From contig NZ_BDBE01000027.1 in the NCBI RefSeq assembly GCF_001612825.1, forward strand, positions 62,001 to 126,000: 64,000 nt of DNA. Direction: 5' to 3'. The notes under the pieces are model-generated. The model made no database searches. It saw only the letters and a program-made list of their open reading frames with translations, and was not told where the DNA came from. Numbering within the stretch: the first letter of the stretch is position 1; every line of letters begins with the position of its first letter. Of the stretch, positions 35,649 through 44,460 are shown piece after piece. A program made the position numbers and the translations under genes. Source of the stretch: Nocardia caishijiensis NBRC 108228. Its GTDB lineage: Bacteria > Actinomycetota > Actinomycetes > Mycobacteriales > Mycobacteriaceae.

Positions 35649-36191
35649 GTGTCAATCGTCGACGACGTGGTCAGCGTCCTTCCCCCGCGCCTGCGCGAGC
35701 TCGCGCTCCGGCATAAAGAGCTGATCAAGTTCGCCATCGTCGGCGCGACGACGTTCGTGATCGACAGCGGCCTGTTCTACCTGCTCAAATGGACAGTTCT
35801 GGCGGAAAAGCCGGTCACCGCCAAGATCATTTCCGGCGTGGTCGCGGTGATCGCGTCCTATGTGCTCAACCGCGAATGGTCGTTCAAGAATCGCGGCGGG
35901 CGCGAGAAACATCACGAAGCACTGCTGTTCTTCGGCGTCAGCGGTATCGGGGTGGTGCTGAGCAATATCCCGTTGTGGATCTCGAGCTATGTGTTCGATC
36001 TGCGACAGCCGAATGTGAGTTTCCTGACCGAGAACATCGCCGACTTCGTGAGCGCGTTCATCATCGGCAACCTGCTGCAGATGGCGTTCCGGTTCTGGGC
36101 CATGCGGCGATGGGTGTTCCCCGACGAGATGGACGAGATCGTCGCCGAATTCGAAGAGCTCGTCGAAGAGGAACCGCTCGGTAAGAGCTGA
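35649..36191 (+). CDS. GtrA-family membrane protein 2
   Basis: 180 residues with four membrane segments and the GtrA core IKFAIVGATTFVIDSGLFYLL, YVLNREWSFKNRGG and GNLLQMAFRFWAMRRWVF. The C-terminus is a charged acidic tail (DEMDEIVAEFEELVEEEP). The same gene lies beside purK in mycobacteria. GtrA proteins act on lipid-linked sugars; here the partner enzyme is not evident. The frame is open far upstream over purK, but GTG 35649 behind TACACT is the credible start. Its stop is 2 bp from the stop of the convergent histidine kinase gene. Confidence 0.87.
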   Translation: MSIVDDVVSVLPPRLRELALRHKELIKFAIVGATTFVIDSGLFYLLKWTVLAEKPVTAKIISGVVAVIASYVLNREWSFKNRGGREKHHEALLFFGVSGIGVVLSNIPLWISSYVFDLRQPNVSFLTENIADFVSAFIIGNLLQMAFRFWAMRRWVFPDEMDEIVAEFEELVEEEPLGKS

Positions 36192-36193
36192 GC

Positions 36194-37501
36194 TCAGCGC
36201 GGTTCGGTGAGGGTCGGACTCTGCGCCTTGTCGACCTTCGAACCGAGGAACACCGCGAACAACGCCGGACGCCGCCGCTGCAACTCCAGGCGCCCACCGT
36301 CGGCCTCGACCAGGGCACGAGCCAGCGCCAGTCCGACACCGGTCGAGCCGCCCGCCGAGAAACCACGGTCGAAGATGTGCGGTGCGAGTTCGTCGCGCAC
36401 GCCCTCGCCCTCGTCGGCCACCTCCACGCAGATCAGGGGGTCGCGCGCGCTCATCGTCGGGACCGTGCGCACCGACACCGTGCAGGTGCCGCCGCCGTGC
36501 ATGAGCGCGTTGTCGACCAGCACCGTGACCGCCTCACGCAACCGCGACCCGGTGATCGGGGCACGCAGCGACTCGTCGCCGATCAGGCTCAGTTCCCGGC
36601 CCGCCTCGTGGAACGGGTGCGTCCATTCGGCGACGACACCGCGCAGCTCGGCCATCACCGGCACCGGGTCGCGGTCGGCGGCGTCCTCGGAGCGGGAGGC
36701 GCGGACCAGGTCGTCGATGGCGTCGGTGAGCCGGTCGACCTGGGCCATCGCCTCCTCCGCCTCGTGCACGACCTCGGGATCGTTGTGGGTCGACAGCTCG
36801 TCCAGCCGCAACCGCACGGCCGTCAGACGACTGCGCAGCTGGTGGGAGACGTCGGCGACCAGCGCGTGTTCGCGTTGCAGCCGACCGGCGATCTCGACGG
36901 TGGCGGAGTCGAGCACGTCGGAGACCCGGTCGAGTTCGGCGATACCGTGCCTGCGCGGATCGGGCCGGAAATCGCCCATCGCCAGCCTGGCCGCGCGGGC
37001 GGCCACATCGCGCAGCGGGTCGGCGACCCGGCGCGCGGTCACCACGGCCACCGAGAACGCCGCACCGAGCGAGGCGAGCACCGCCAGCGCCACCGCCGCG
37101 ACGGCCTGCTCCTGGCGCGCGTGCATGGGTCCGGCGGGCACTTCGAGCCGCAACGACGCCGAGGTCCCCATCGACAGCGACTCCACCAGCGGGTCGTCGA
37201 TCCGCTCGGCGCCGATATCGGCCCGCGCGGCATTGTCGGTCGGGGTGGGGAAGACGACGGTGAGCCTGCCGCCCTCGGGCACCAACGCCCGGATGGCCCG
37301 CACGTCGAGCCCGTCGTGGACGTAACCGTCGACCTGCTCCTGGGCGATCACTTCGGCCGCGATGCGTTCGAGCCTGCTCTGCAGATCGTTGCGGGTGATG
37401 TCCTCCACCCACAGCCACGCGGTGTAGATCAGGGGGACACCGAGCACCACCGTCGTGATGGTCAGGACGGTGAGGATCGAACGCAGGATGCGACGGCGCA
37501 C
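36194..37501 (-). CDS. Two-component sensor histidine kinase
   Basis: 435 residues. Two N-terminal membrane helices (about 8-32 and 135-158) enclose an extracellular sensor of about 100 residues. A HAMP-like linker follows (RRVADPLRDVAARAARLAMGD). The phosphoacceptor His is in LVADVSHQLRSRLTAVRLRLDEL, then come the N-box TVLVDNALMHGGG, EVADEGEGV and STGVGLALARALVEADGG. It lies 6 bp behind its response regulator, so they are one operon. The signal is unknown; the locus offers no clear target. Confidence 0.92.
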   Translation of the reverse strand: MRRRILRSILTVLTITTVVLGVPLIYTAWLWVEDITRNDLQSRLERIAAEVIAQEQVDGYVHDGLDVRAIRALVPEGGRLTVVFPTPTDNAARADIGAERIDDPLVESLSMGTSASLRLEVPAGPMHARQEQAVAAVALAVLASLGAAFSVAVVTARRVADPLRDVAARAARLAMGDFRPDPRRHGIAELDRVSDVLDSATVEIAGRLQREHALVADVSHQLRSRLTAVRLRLDELSTHNDPEVVHEAEEAMAQVDRLTDAIDDLVRASRSEDAADRDPVPVMAELRGVVAEWTHPFHEAGRELSLIGDESLRAPITGSRLREAVTVLVDNALMHGGGTCTVSVRTVPTMSARDPLICVEVADEGEGVRDELAPHIFDRGFSAGGSTGVGLALARALVEADGGRLELQRRRPALFAVFLGSKVDKAQSPTLTEPR

Positions 37502-37507
37502 GACCAG

Positions 37508-38197
37508 TCAGCCCCGGTGCGTGTCGGTGTTGAGGCGGAAACCAACACCGCGCACGGTGACGATGCGCCGCTCGGCCATCGGGCCCTCGTCGCCGATCTT
37601 GCGACGCAACCAGGACATGTGCATGTCGAGGGTCTTGGAACCGCGCAGGTCGGCATCACCCCACACCTCACGCAGGATCGTCTCGCGGCCGACGACCTGA
37701 CCCGCCCGGTCGATGAGGACCTTGAGCAGCTCGTACTCCTTGTTGGCCAGGTTCACCTCGGCCCCGTTCACCAGCACCCGCCGCGCCGCCGGTTCCAGGC
37801 GGATGCCGCCGACCTCCACCGCGTCGTCCCCGATTCCACTGCGCCGCAACAGTGCTCGTACCCGGGCGAGCAGTTCGGCGAGGCGGAACGGTTTGCCGAC
37901 GTAGTCGTCGGCACCGGCGTCGAGGCCGACGACGAAGTCGACCTCGTCGGTGCGGGCGGTGAGCATCAGCACCGCGATGTCGGCGCCGCTGGCGCGCACC
38001 TGCCTGCACACCTCCAACCCGTCCATTCCTGGCAGGCCGAGGTCGAGGATCAGCAGGTCGTGGTCGCCTTCGAGCGCGCGCCGCAGCACCGCCGGGCCGA
38101 AGCGTTCGACGGTGACGGTGTAGCCCTCACGCCCCAGCGCGCGCGACAGGGGTGCGGCGATCGCCTCGTCGTCCTCGGCCAGAAGTACTGCGGTCAT
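37508..38197 (-). CDS. OmpR/PhoB-type response regulator
   Basis: 229 residues. The receiver domain has the acidic pair EDD at 8-10, phosphoacceptor Asp52 in LILDLGLPGMDG, Thr in MLTART and Lys in YVGKPF. The C-terminal winged helix ends with RGSKTLDMHMSWLRRKIGDEG and VRGVGFRL. TAACCT sits 6 bases before ATG 38197, which suggests a leaderless mRNA. It is paired with the kinase directly downstream. Mycobacteria lack a two-component pair at this point, as far as I recall. Confidence 0.93.
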   Translation of the reverse strand: MTAVLLAEDDEAIAAPLSRALGREGYTVTVERFGPAVLRRALEGDHDLLILDLGLPGMDGLEVCRQVRASGADIAVLMLTARTDEVDFVVGLDAGADDYVGKPFRLAELLARVRALLRRSGIGDDAVEVGGIRLEPAARRVLVNGAEVNLANKEYELLKVLIDRAGQVVGRETILREVWGDADLRGSKTLDMHMSWLRRKIGDEGPMAERRIVTVRGVGFRLNTDTHRG

Positions 38198-38203
38198 GTG
38201 CCC

Positions 38204-38209
38204 AGGTTA
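38204..38209 (-). promoter_or_regulatory. -10 element of the two-component operon
   Basis: On the minus strand TAACCT ends 6 bases before the response-regulator ATG, consistent with transcription starting at the start codon. Confidence 0.45.
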
Positions 38210-38228
38210 AGTGGTCTGGACCCGCGGC

Positions 38229-38762
38229 TCACCGATAGCCGCCACCCCAGTGCTGATCGGTCGGCGACCGGCCCGCCTCGAAAACCTGGTGGTAGAGCAG
38301 CGAGTGCACCTGCTGCACCTGGGGGATGTCGTCGTATTCGAGCGGTTCCTCCGACGACGACCCGATGATCAGGGTGCCGGTGCCGAGCAGCCGGTCGAAG
38401 ATGCCGTGGCTGAACTGCACGCTGGAGATGCGGCTGAGCGGGATGTCGATACCGGTGTGGGTGAGCACACCCTCCCGAACCAGCACCCGCCGCTGGGTGA
38501 CGATGAAATGCGTTGTCTTCCAGGCGATCACCCGCACGATCACGCGCCAGGCGATGACCCCGAACCAGATCAGGCCGATGAGCACCAGCAGCACGGTTCG
38601 CACGTGCCCGGTGGTGTTACGCCAGGCCAGCCCGCCGAGGAAACCGGCGAGAGCGGTGGCGACGATCAGCGTGACGATGGGCCACACCAGCATCTTCCAA
38701 TGCGGATGGCGGTGCAGGATCAGCTGCTCGTCGGGCGCGAGGACATCCTCCGGGTAACCCAT
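38229..38762 (-). CDS. PH-domain (bPH2-like) membrane protein
   Basis: 177 residues from ATG 38762; the frame is open to 38897 but the start fits the family. Two membrane helices (about 28-48 and 58-80) are followed by a bacterial pleckstrin-homology-like domain: THFIVTQRRVLVREGVLTHTGIDIPLSRISSVQFSHGIFDRLLGTGTL. The protein is of the type found next to birA in mycobacteria (Rv3278c). No enzymatic residues are seen; a role in membrane organisation is possible. It is divergent from the desaturase gene. Confidence 0.87.
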   Translation of the reverse strand: MGYPEDVLAPDEQLILHRHPHWKMLVWPIVTLIVATALAGFLGGLAWRNTTGHVRTVLLVLIGLIWFGVIAWRVIVRVIAWKTTHFIVTQRRVLVREGVLTHTGIDIPLSRISSVQFSHGIFDRLLGTGTLIIGSSSEEPLEYDDIPQVQQVHSLLYHQVFEAGRSPTDQHWGGGYR

Positions 38763-38889
38763 ACGCGCACAGTACCGCGCGATGACGGTGCATTTCTCGA
38801 TGCCACGGCCGAGGCGATACCCTGTCTTGCGCGCTAGAAGCCAGGTTTTGCCCATTTCTCCTTGCTCGACAACGACAGTGGAGGCTCGC

Positions 38890-39858
38890 GTGACCAAAGC
38901 TCTGACTCAGCTCGAAATCCTCACCGCTCTCGAACCCGTCGCCGAACAGAATCTGAACCGGCACCTGTCCATCGCCAAGGACTGGCATCCGCACGACTAT
39001 GTGCCGTGGGACGAGGGCCGCAATTTCGCCGCGATGGGCGGAATCGATTGGGAGCCGGAACAATCCAAGCTCACCGATATCGCCAAGGCTGCGATGATCA
39101 CCAATCTGCTCACCGAGGACAACCTGCCCTCCTATCACCGGGAGATCGCCGAGAACTTCTCCCAGGACGGCGCCTGGGGTACCTGGGTGGGCCGGTGGAC
39201 CGCCGAGGAGAACCGGCACGGCATCGTCATCCGCGACTATCTGGTCGTCACCCGCGGCGTCGATCCGGTGGCGCTGGAGAACGCCAGGATGATCCACATG
39301 ACCCAGGGTGCGCACGCACCGGCGAACTGGGGCGGCTTCCTGGTCAACGTCGCGTACGTGACGTTCCAGGAGCTGGCCACCCGGGTGAGCCACCGCAACA
39401 CCGGCCGCGTCTGCGACGACGCCGTCGCCGACCGGATGCTCGCCCGCGTTGCCACCGACGAGAACCTGCACATGATCTTCTACCGCAACCTGTGCGCGGC
39501 CGCGCTCGACCTGGTCCCCGATCAGGCGATGCCCGCGATCACCAAGGTGCTCACCAACTTCCAGATGCCCGGCGCGGGCATGCCGAACTGGCGGCGCAAC
39601 GGTGTGCTGATGGCCAAGCACGGGATCTACGACCTGCGCCAGCATCTCGACGAGGTGGTGCTCCCGGTGCTCAAGCAGTGGAACGTCTTCGGGCGCGACG
39701 ACTTCGGGCCGCGCGGCGAGGCGGCGCGCGACGAGCTGGCGCAGTTCCTGGCCAAGCTGGAGAAGGACGTGCTGAAGTTCGAGGAGCAGCGTGACCGGTT
39801 GCTCGCCCGCGAGCGCGAGGTGGCCGAACGCCAGGGAGTCGGCGCGGCCGCACGCTGA
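38890..39858 (+). CDS. Acyl-ACP desaturase (DesA type)
   Basis: 322 residues from GTG 38890, which has GGAGG five bases ahead. It is a soluble di-iron enzyme that would insert a double bond into acyl-ACP, possibly on the way to unsaturated mycolate or membrane lipids. The two E-x-x-H iron ligands are visible in TAEENRHGIVIRDY and ATDENLHMIFYRNL, with a further Glu in LPSYHREIAENF. It resembles mycobacterial DesA1/DesA2. The frame extends upstream to 38782 but without a ribosome site. It faces the convergent birA across a hairpin. Confidence 0.9.
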   Translation: MTKALTQLEILTALEPVAEQNLNRHLSIAKDWHPHDYVPWDEGRNFAAMGGIDWEPEQSKLTDIAKAAMITNLLTEDNLPSYHREIAENFSQDGAWGTWVGRWTAEENRHGIVIRDYLVVTRGVDPVALENARMIHMTQGAHAPANWGGFLVNVAYVTFQELATRVSHRNTGRVCDDAVADRMLARVATDENLHMIFYRNLCAAALDLVPDQAMPAITKVLTNFQMPGAGMPNWRRNGVLMAKHGIYDLRQHLDEVVLPVLKQWNVFGRDDFGPRGEAARDELAQFLAKLEKDVLKFEEQRDRLLAREREVAERQGVGAAAR

Positions 39859-39869
39859 TCAGCGGCGGT

Positions 39870-39928
39870 CCGGCTCGTCGGTCGGGCGCCCGTGGTGCAG
39901 ACGCCAGGGTGCCCGAGCGGCGGGCCGG
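39870..39928. terminator. Long hairpin between convergent desaturase and birA genes
   Basis: 39870-39887 can pair with 39911-39928 over 18 positions, with two G-U pairs and one mismatch, around a 23-base loop. It fills the 70-bp gap between the two stop codons and could end both transcripts. Confidence 0.6.
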
Positions 39929-40726
39929 TCAGTACTGTCCGCGCAGGTGGGTCACGTCGCCCGCCGACACCGCCTGGTCACCGATCAGCAGTCGACCCGT
40001 TTCGTCGACACCGGTCGCGACGCCGGTGAGCACCTTCCCGCCCGGTAGTTCGGCCCGCACGTTCACCCCGATGGTCGCGCACCGCTCCCGATAGGCCGCC
40101 GCGAGTTCGTCGGTGGCCCACCCGGCCCGTTCCCAGTCGGTGAACCGGCGGGCGAACTCGCTCAGGATCGCGGCGGCGAGCACGGTGCGGTCAGTGGTCT
40201 CGGCACCGGCCAGCGCGAGCGAAGTGGCATGCGGGACCGGCAGTTCCGACTGGTCGAGGTCGACATTGAGGCCGACACCGACCACCACGGCGGGTGCGAT
40301 GCCGGTGGCGGCCACCTCCGCGAGGATGCCCGCGAGCTTGCGGTTGTCGAGCAGGACGTCGTTGGGCCACTTCAGTTCCGGCGAGAGACCCGCGGTGCCG
40401 CGCAACGCGTCGACCACCGCGATACCGGTGAGCAACGGCAACCAGCCCAGCGCCACCGGGTCGATCCCCGGCAACCGGACCAGGATCGACAGCGAGATCT
40501 GCGCCCGCGGCGGACTCACCCACTCGCGCGCGTGCCGTCCGCGCCCGGCGACCTGCTCCTCGGCGAGCAGTGCCTGCCGGTCGACAGCGGGATCGGCCGC
40601 GCGGGCAACCAGATCGGCATTGGTCGAACCGGTCGATTCGACGACATCGATCCGGTCGAAGAACACCGGTGCCGGGGAGACGAGAGAGCCGCGCAGACGC
40701 TGCGCATCGATCGGTGCCCTGTTCAT
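39929..40726 (-). CDS. birA: Biotin-protein ligase BirA (no DNA-binding domain)
   Basis: 265 residues. It activates biotin with ATP and attaches it to the biotin carrier domain of AccA3, encoded about 5 kb away. Motifs are DVVESTGSTNADL, EEQVAGRGRHAREW (biotinyl-AMP loop) and LKWPNDVLLDNRKLAGIL. There is no N-terminal winged helix as in E. coli BirA, so it should be an enzyme only, not a repressor. It is divergent from accD5 with a 123-bp gap. Confidence 0.94.
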   Translation of the reverse strand: MNRAPIDAQRLRGSLVSPAPVFFDRIDVVESTGSTNADLVARAADPAVDRQALLAEEQVAGRGRHAREWVSPPRAQISLSILVRLPGIDPVALGWLPLLTGIAVVDALRGTAGLSPELKWPNDVLLDNRKLAGILAEVAATGIAPAVVVGVGLNVDLDQSELPVPHATSLALAGAETTDRTVLAAAILSEFARRFTDWERAGWATDELAAAYRERCATIGVNVRAELPGGKVLTGVATGVDETGRLLIGDQAVSAGDVTHLRGQY

Positions 40727-40835
40727 TCCCGGAACGCTACCCGCCCTCGCGTGCTATAGGGCATCACCACACCTAGCTGCGGTTTCTGTACTGACCGGTA
40801 GGCGTACTGCCGTAGTGCGGGGCGGTGTCACTCGT

Positions 40836-40841
40836 TACACT
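40836..40841 (+). promoter_or_regulatory. -10 element, leaderless start of accD5
   Basis: TACACT lies 8 bases before ATG 40850 with no ribosome site between. The layout is identical to that before the GtrA gene at 35649. Confidence 0.5.
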
Positions 40842-40849
40842 CGCAACCC

Positions 40850-42490
40850 ATGACGAGTGTCCAGCAGCAGCCCGCGTCGGAATCGGCGGGCGCCCCCGAC
40901 ATCCACACCACCGCCGGGAAGCTGGCTGATCTGCGGAATCGGCTGGAAGAAGCGCAACACCCGATGGGTGAGGCCGCGGTCGACAAGGTCCACGCCAAGG
41001 GCAAGATGACCGCGCGCGAGCGCATCCTCGCCCTGGTCGACGAGGGCTCCTTCGTCGAGCTCGACGCCCTGGCCAAGCACCGCAGCGTGAACTTCGGGCT
41101 GGAGAACAACCGTCCGACCGGTGACGGTGTTGTCACCGGCTACGGCACCATCGACGGTCGCGACGTGTGCCTGTTCTCCCAGGACGTCACCGTCTTCGGT
41201 GGCTCGCTCGGCGAGGTGTACGGCGAGAAGATCGTCAAGGTGATGGACCTGGCGATCAAGACCGGCCGCCCGCTGGTCGGCATCAACGAGGGCGCGGGCG
41301 CGCGCATCCAGGAGGGCGTCGTCTCCCTCGGCCTCTACGGGGAGATCTTCCACCGCAACGTGCAGGCCTCCGGCGTGATCCCGCAGATCTCGCTGATCAT
41401 GGGCGCCGCCGCCGGTGGACACGTGTACTCCCCCGCGCTCACCGACTTCGTGGTGATGGTCGATCAGACCTCGCAGATGTTCGTCACCGGCCCCGACGTG
41501 ATCAAGACCGTCACCGGTGAAGAGGTCAGCATGGAGGACCTCGGCGGCGCGCACACCCACATGGTGAAGTCCGGCGTCGCCCACTACGTGGCCTCCGGCG
41601 AGCAGGACGCGCTGGACTACGTCAAGGACCTGCTGAGCTACCTGCCGAGCAACAACCGCGCCGAGGCGCCCCGCACCGCGCCGACCGACCCGATCGACGG
41701 TGCCATCGAGGAATCCCTCACCGACGAGGACCTCGAGCTCGACACGATCATCCCGGACTCGCCGAACCAGCCGTACGACATGCACGAGGTGATCACCCGG
41801 CTGCTCGACGACGACGAGTTCCTCGAGGTGCAGGCCGAGCGCGCGATGAACATCATCTGCGGTTTCGGTCGCGTCGACGGCCGCAGCGTCGGCATCGTCG
41901 CCAACCAGCCGACCCAGTTCGCCGGTTGCCTCGACATCGACGCCTCGGAGAAGGCCGCGCGCTTCGTGCGCACTTGCGACGCCTTCAACATCCCGATCAT
42001 CACCCTGGTGGACGTGCCCGGCTTCCTGCCCGGCACCGGCCAGGAGTACAACGGCATCATCCGCCGCGGCGCGAAGCTGCTCTATGCCTACGGTGAGGCC
42101 ACTGTGGGCAAGATCACGATCATCACCCGCAAGGCTTATGGCGGCGCCTACGACGTGATGGGTTCCAAGCACATGGGTGCCGATGTGAACCTCGCGTGGC
42201 CCACCGCGCAGATCGCCGTGATGGGTGCCTCGGGCGCCGTCGGGTTCGTCTACCGCAAACAGCTGGCAGAGGCCGCCCAGAACGGCGCCGATGTCGACGC
42301 TTTGCGCCTCGAGCTGCAGAACGAGTACGAGGACACCCTCGTCAACCCGTACGTGGCGGCGGAGCGTGGCTACGTCGACGCGGTCATCCCGCCGTCGCAC
42401 ACCCGTGGCCAGATCGTGTCGGCGCTGCGGCTGCTCGAGCGCAAAATGGTGACCCTTCCGCCGAAGAAACACGGCAACATTCCGCTCTGA
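40850..42490 (+). CDS. accD5: Acyl-CoA carboxylase beta (carboxyltransferase) subunit AccD5-like
   Basis: 546 residues. The carboxyltransferase moves CO2 from biotin on AccA3 to propionyl- or acetyl-CoA, supplying methylmalonyl-CoA and malonyl-CoA for lipid synthesis. Visible are the N-terminal [18 protein letters not shown], the oxyanion [34 protein letters not shown] and the C-terminal [27 protein letters not shown] and [18 protein letters not shown]. Its place beside accE and near accA3 matches mycobacterial accD5. Which acyl-CoA it prefers cannot be read directly. Confidence 0.94.
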   Translation: MTSVQQQPASESAGAPDIHTTAGKLADLRNRLEEAQHPMGEAAVDKVHAKGKMTARERILALVDEGSFVELDALAKHRSVNFGLENNRPTGDGVVTGYGTIDGRDVCLFSQDVTVFGGSLGEVYGEKIVKVMDLAIKTGRPLVGINEGAGARIQEGVVSLGLYGEIFHRNVQASGVIPQISLIMGAAAGGHVYSPALTDFVVMVDQTSQMFVTGPDVIKTVTGEEVSMEDLGGAHTHMVKSGVAHYVASGEQDALDYVKDLLSYLPSNNRAEAPRTAPTDPIDGAIEESLTDEDLELDTIIPDSPNQPYDMHEVITRLLDDDEFLEVQAERAMNIICGFGRVDGRSVGIVANQPTQFAGCLDIDASEKAARFVRTCDAFNIPIITLVDVPGFLPGTGQEYNGIIRRGAKLLYAYGEATVGKITIITRKAYGGAYDVMGSKHMGADVNLAWPTAQIAVMGASGAVGFVYRKQLAEAAQNGADVDALRLELQNEYEDTLVNPYVAAERGYVDAVIPPSHTRGQIVSALRLLERKMVTLPPKKHGNIPL

Positions 42491-42619
42491 AAACGCGATA
42501 TTCCTCGTGTGCCGCGCACACTTGTTGGGGAAATCAACTATTGCCCGGGGCTGTTGTACCGGGAATGATCGCGGACACCGCGCCGTGAACCGAAGTACGC
42601 GCAGGAAGGATCTGGCACT

Positions 42620-42949
42620 GTGACCACTGTGGCAGAAGAAGACGTGCTGACCGCCGCCGAGCTCGAGCTCGCCGTCGAACCACTCGTCGACGAGGTCGAG
42701 CTGTCAACCGACACGCCGACCGAGGCACCGGCGCGATCCGCCGGTGAGCCGCTGTTCCGCATTCTGAAGGGCGCCCCGACCGACGAGGACGTCGCGGCAC
42801 TGGTCGCGGTGCTCGGCGCCGCCGCCGCGAACGCACCCGCGGCCTCGGAGCGTCAGCCGGTCGACGGCTGGGGCCGGGCGACGCTGATGCACCGGGGTTC
42901 GTCCCCGTTCTCGCCGTACGTGTACCCGCTGCTGTCGCACCTGCGCTGA
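42620..42949 (+). CDS. accE: Acyl-CoA carboxylase epsilon subunit (AccE-like)
   Basis: 109 residues. Epsilon subunits join AccD5 and AccA3 and raise activity in actinobacterial complexes. The N-terminal half is acidic and low-complexity ([15 protein letters not shown]), then comes the conserved core [27 protein letters not shown], ending in [11 protein letters not shown]. Such proteins diverge strongly, and identification rests on this core plus position between accD5 and maf. GTG/ATG choice: 42620 has AGGAAGGA ahead. Confidence 0.87.
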   Translation: MTTVAEEDVLTAAELELAVEPLVDEVELSTDTPTEAPARSAGEPLFRILKGAPTDEDVAALVAVLGAAAANAPAASERQPVDGWGRATLMHRGSSPFSPYVYPLLSHLR

Positions 42950-42951
42950 GG

Positions 42952-43587
42952 GTGACCCGGCTGGTCTTGGCCTCCGCGTCCCCCGCCCGGCTCGGGGTGC
43001 TCCGGACGGCGGGTATCGATCCCGTCGTCCGCGTCTCCGGGGTCGACGAGGACGCGGTGTCGGCCGCGCTTCCCCCTGATACCTCCGCCGACGGCGTCGT
43101 CGTCGCCCTGGCCCGGGCCAAGGCGCTCGACGTGGCCGGTTCCATTCCCGAGCTCGCCGCCGACTGTGTCGTCGTCGGTTGCGACTCGATGCTGCTCGTC
43201 GACGGGCGGCTGCAAGGTAAACCGCACACCCCCGAGGTGGCGCGCGAGCGCTGGGCGAGCATGGCCGGGCGCAGCGCCGACCTGCTCACCGGTCACTGTG
43301 TGCTCCGCCTGCGCGACGGTGAGATCGTCGCGGAATCGGCCGAGTGCAGTTCGACCACCGTGCATTTCGCGAAACCAGGACCCGACGAGCTGGCGGCCTA
43401 TATCGCCACCGGCGAACCACTGCAGGTCGCGGGCGCGTTCACGCTCGACGGTCTCGGCGGTTGGTTCGTCGACCGGATCGAGGGCGACCCGTCGAGCGTC
43501 ATCGGGATCGGGCTACCACTGCTGCGCAGGCTGCTCGAAGACGTCGGTGTCGGTGTCACGCAACTGTGGCGGGACGCGCGGTCCTGA
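42952..43587 (+). CDS. maf: Maf-like nucleoside triphosphate pyrophosphatase
   Basis: 211 residues. Maf proteins hydrolyse modified or canonical NTPs to monophosphates and help keep them out of nucleic acids. [19 protein letters not shown] is the N-terminal nucleotide-binding signature, [14 protein letters not shown] holds the catalytic Asp, and [20 protein letters not shown] follows. GTG 42952 begins 2 bp after the accE stop, so the genes are cotranscribed. Its last 75 bp overlap, on the other strand, the end of the regulator gene at 43513-44325. Confidence 0.92.
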   Translation: MTRLVLASASPARLGVLRTAGIDPVVRVSGVDEDAVSAALPPDTSADGVVVALARAKALDVAGSIPELAADCVVVGCDSMLLVDGRLQGKPHTPEVARERWASMAGRSADLLTGHCVLRLRDGEIVAESAECSSTTVHFAKPGPDELAAYIATGEPLQVAGAFTLDGLGGWFVDRIEGDPSSVIGIGLPLLRRLLEDVGVGVTQLWRDARS

Positions 43588-44325
43588 CGGCGTGATCATC
43601 CGCTGACCGCCCGGCTCCTCGCTGACGGTCGCGCGGACCGGGCGCTCGACCGTGCCGTGCTCCTCGAACTCACCCTCGGGGCTCTCGGCACCGAGGGTGA
43701 GTTCGAGCTTGGCGTTGCACAGTTCCGGCTCGGTGAACGGGTGCAGTCGCACCTCGACCCGACCGCGCGCGCCGTTGCGTTCGAGCACCTCGCGCATCAA
43801 TCCCACGTGCACGCCGCACACCACCTCCGCGTGTGAGCGGGCCAGTTCGCGCAGCGGGCAGGCGGTGAGATTGATCTGTACGTGCTCGTCGGTCTCGCCG
43901 ACCGGGTCCTTCTCCGGCGCGAAGCCGAGTTCCGACATCAGCGACATGGTGATGTCGCGCGCGTCGGCGAGCGTTTCCACCTGGTGGGAGCCGATATCCA
44001 TGCGCCGCCCCCAGGCGCGGCCCGCCTCGATCGCGGCCGCGGAGCGGGTGAGCGGATCGGGTCCGAGGTGGTCGGCGAGCACCTGGGCCAGTTCCTGGTA
44101 CCCGACCGAGCGCTGTACCGCGCGGTAGCCGATGCGAGGTCGGCCACGTCCGCGCGGGGGTTGCTGGAACTGGCGGACGAGCGATTCGCGGGTGAGAACG
44201 TCGAGGTGGAAACGGACGGTGGTGACGTGCTGTCCGGTGATGCGGGCCAGTTCCTGGGCATCGAGGGGCTCGGTGGCGCCACGTAGGATCGCGAGCAGTC
44301 GCCGTCGCGGCCATGAATCGGACAT
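43513..44325 (-). CDS. ArsR/SufR-like winged-helix regulator with Cys-rich C-terminal domain
   Basis: 270 residues. The N-terminal winged helix reads [44 protein letters not shown], followed by a [10 protein letters not shown] linker. The C-terminal domain has three Cys in a C-x13-C-x32-C arrangement ([26 protein letters not shown]). SufR-type regulators bind an iron-sulphur cluster through similar Cys, so redox or sulphur sensing is possible but unproven. It is divergent from sseA, a plausible target. The 3' end overlaps maf by 75 bp; the last 20 residues are polar and poorly conserved looking. Confidence 0.8.
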   Translation of the reverse strand: MSDSWPRRRLLAILRGATEPLDAQELARITGQHVTTVRFHLDVLTRESLVRQFQQPPRGRGRPRIGYRAVQRSVGYQELAQVLADHLGPDPLTRSAAAIEAGRAWGRRMDIGSHQVETLADARDITMSLMSELGFAPEKDPVGETDEHVQINLTACPLRELARSHAEVVCGVHVGLMREVLERNGARGRVEVRLHPFTEPELCNAKLELTLGAESPEGEFEEHGTVERPVRATVSEEPGGQRMITPSGPRVPPQLRDTDTDVFEQPAQQW

Positions 44326-44460
44326 AGCTCACCCCTCCTCTCCAGAGACTTTATCGGACAGCTCTGCGCTTTATTCGCCCATTGCGTCGATTCGTGATGT
44401 GCCACCACAGACATACCATCGGCTACGGCCTCGACACTGCCGCACCCGCCCAACTCTCGC

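Noticed and set aside
42491..42619. Possible small gene between accD5 and accE
   Set aside because: The open frames there are short, lack start signals and resemble nothing known. The gap more likely holds the accE ribosome site and perhaps a promoter.
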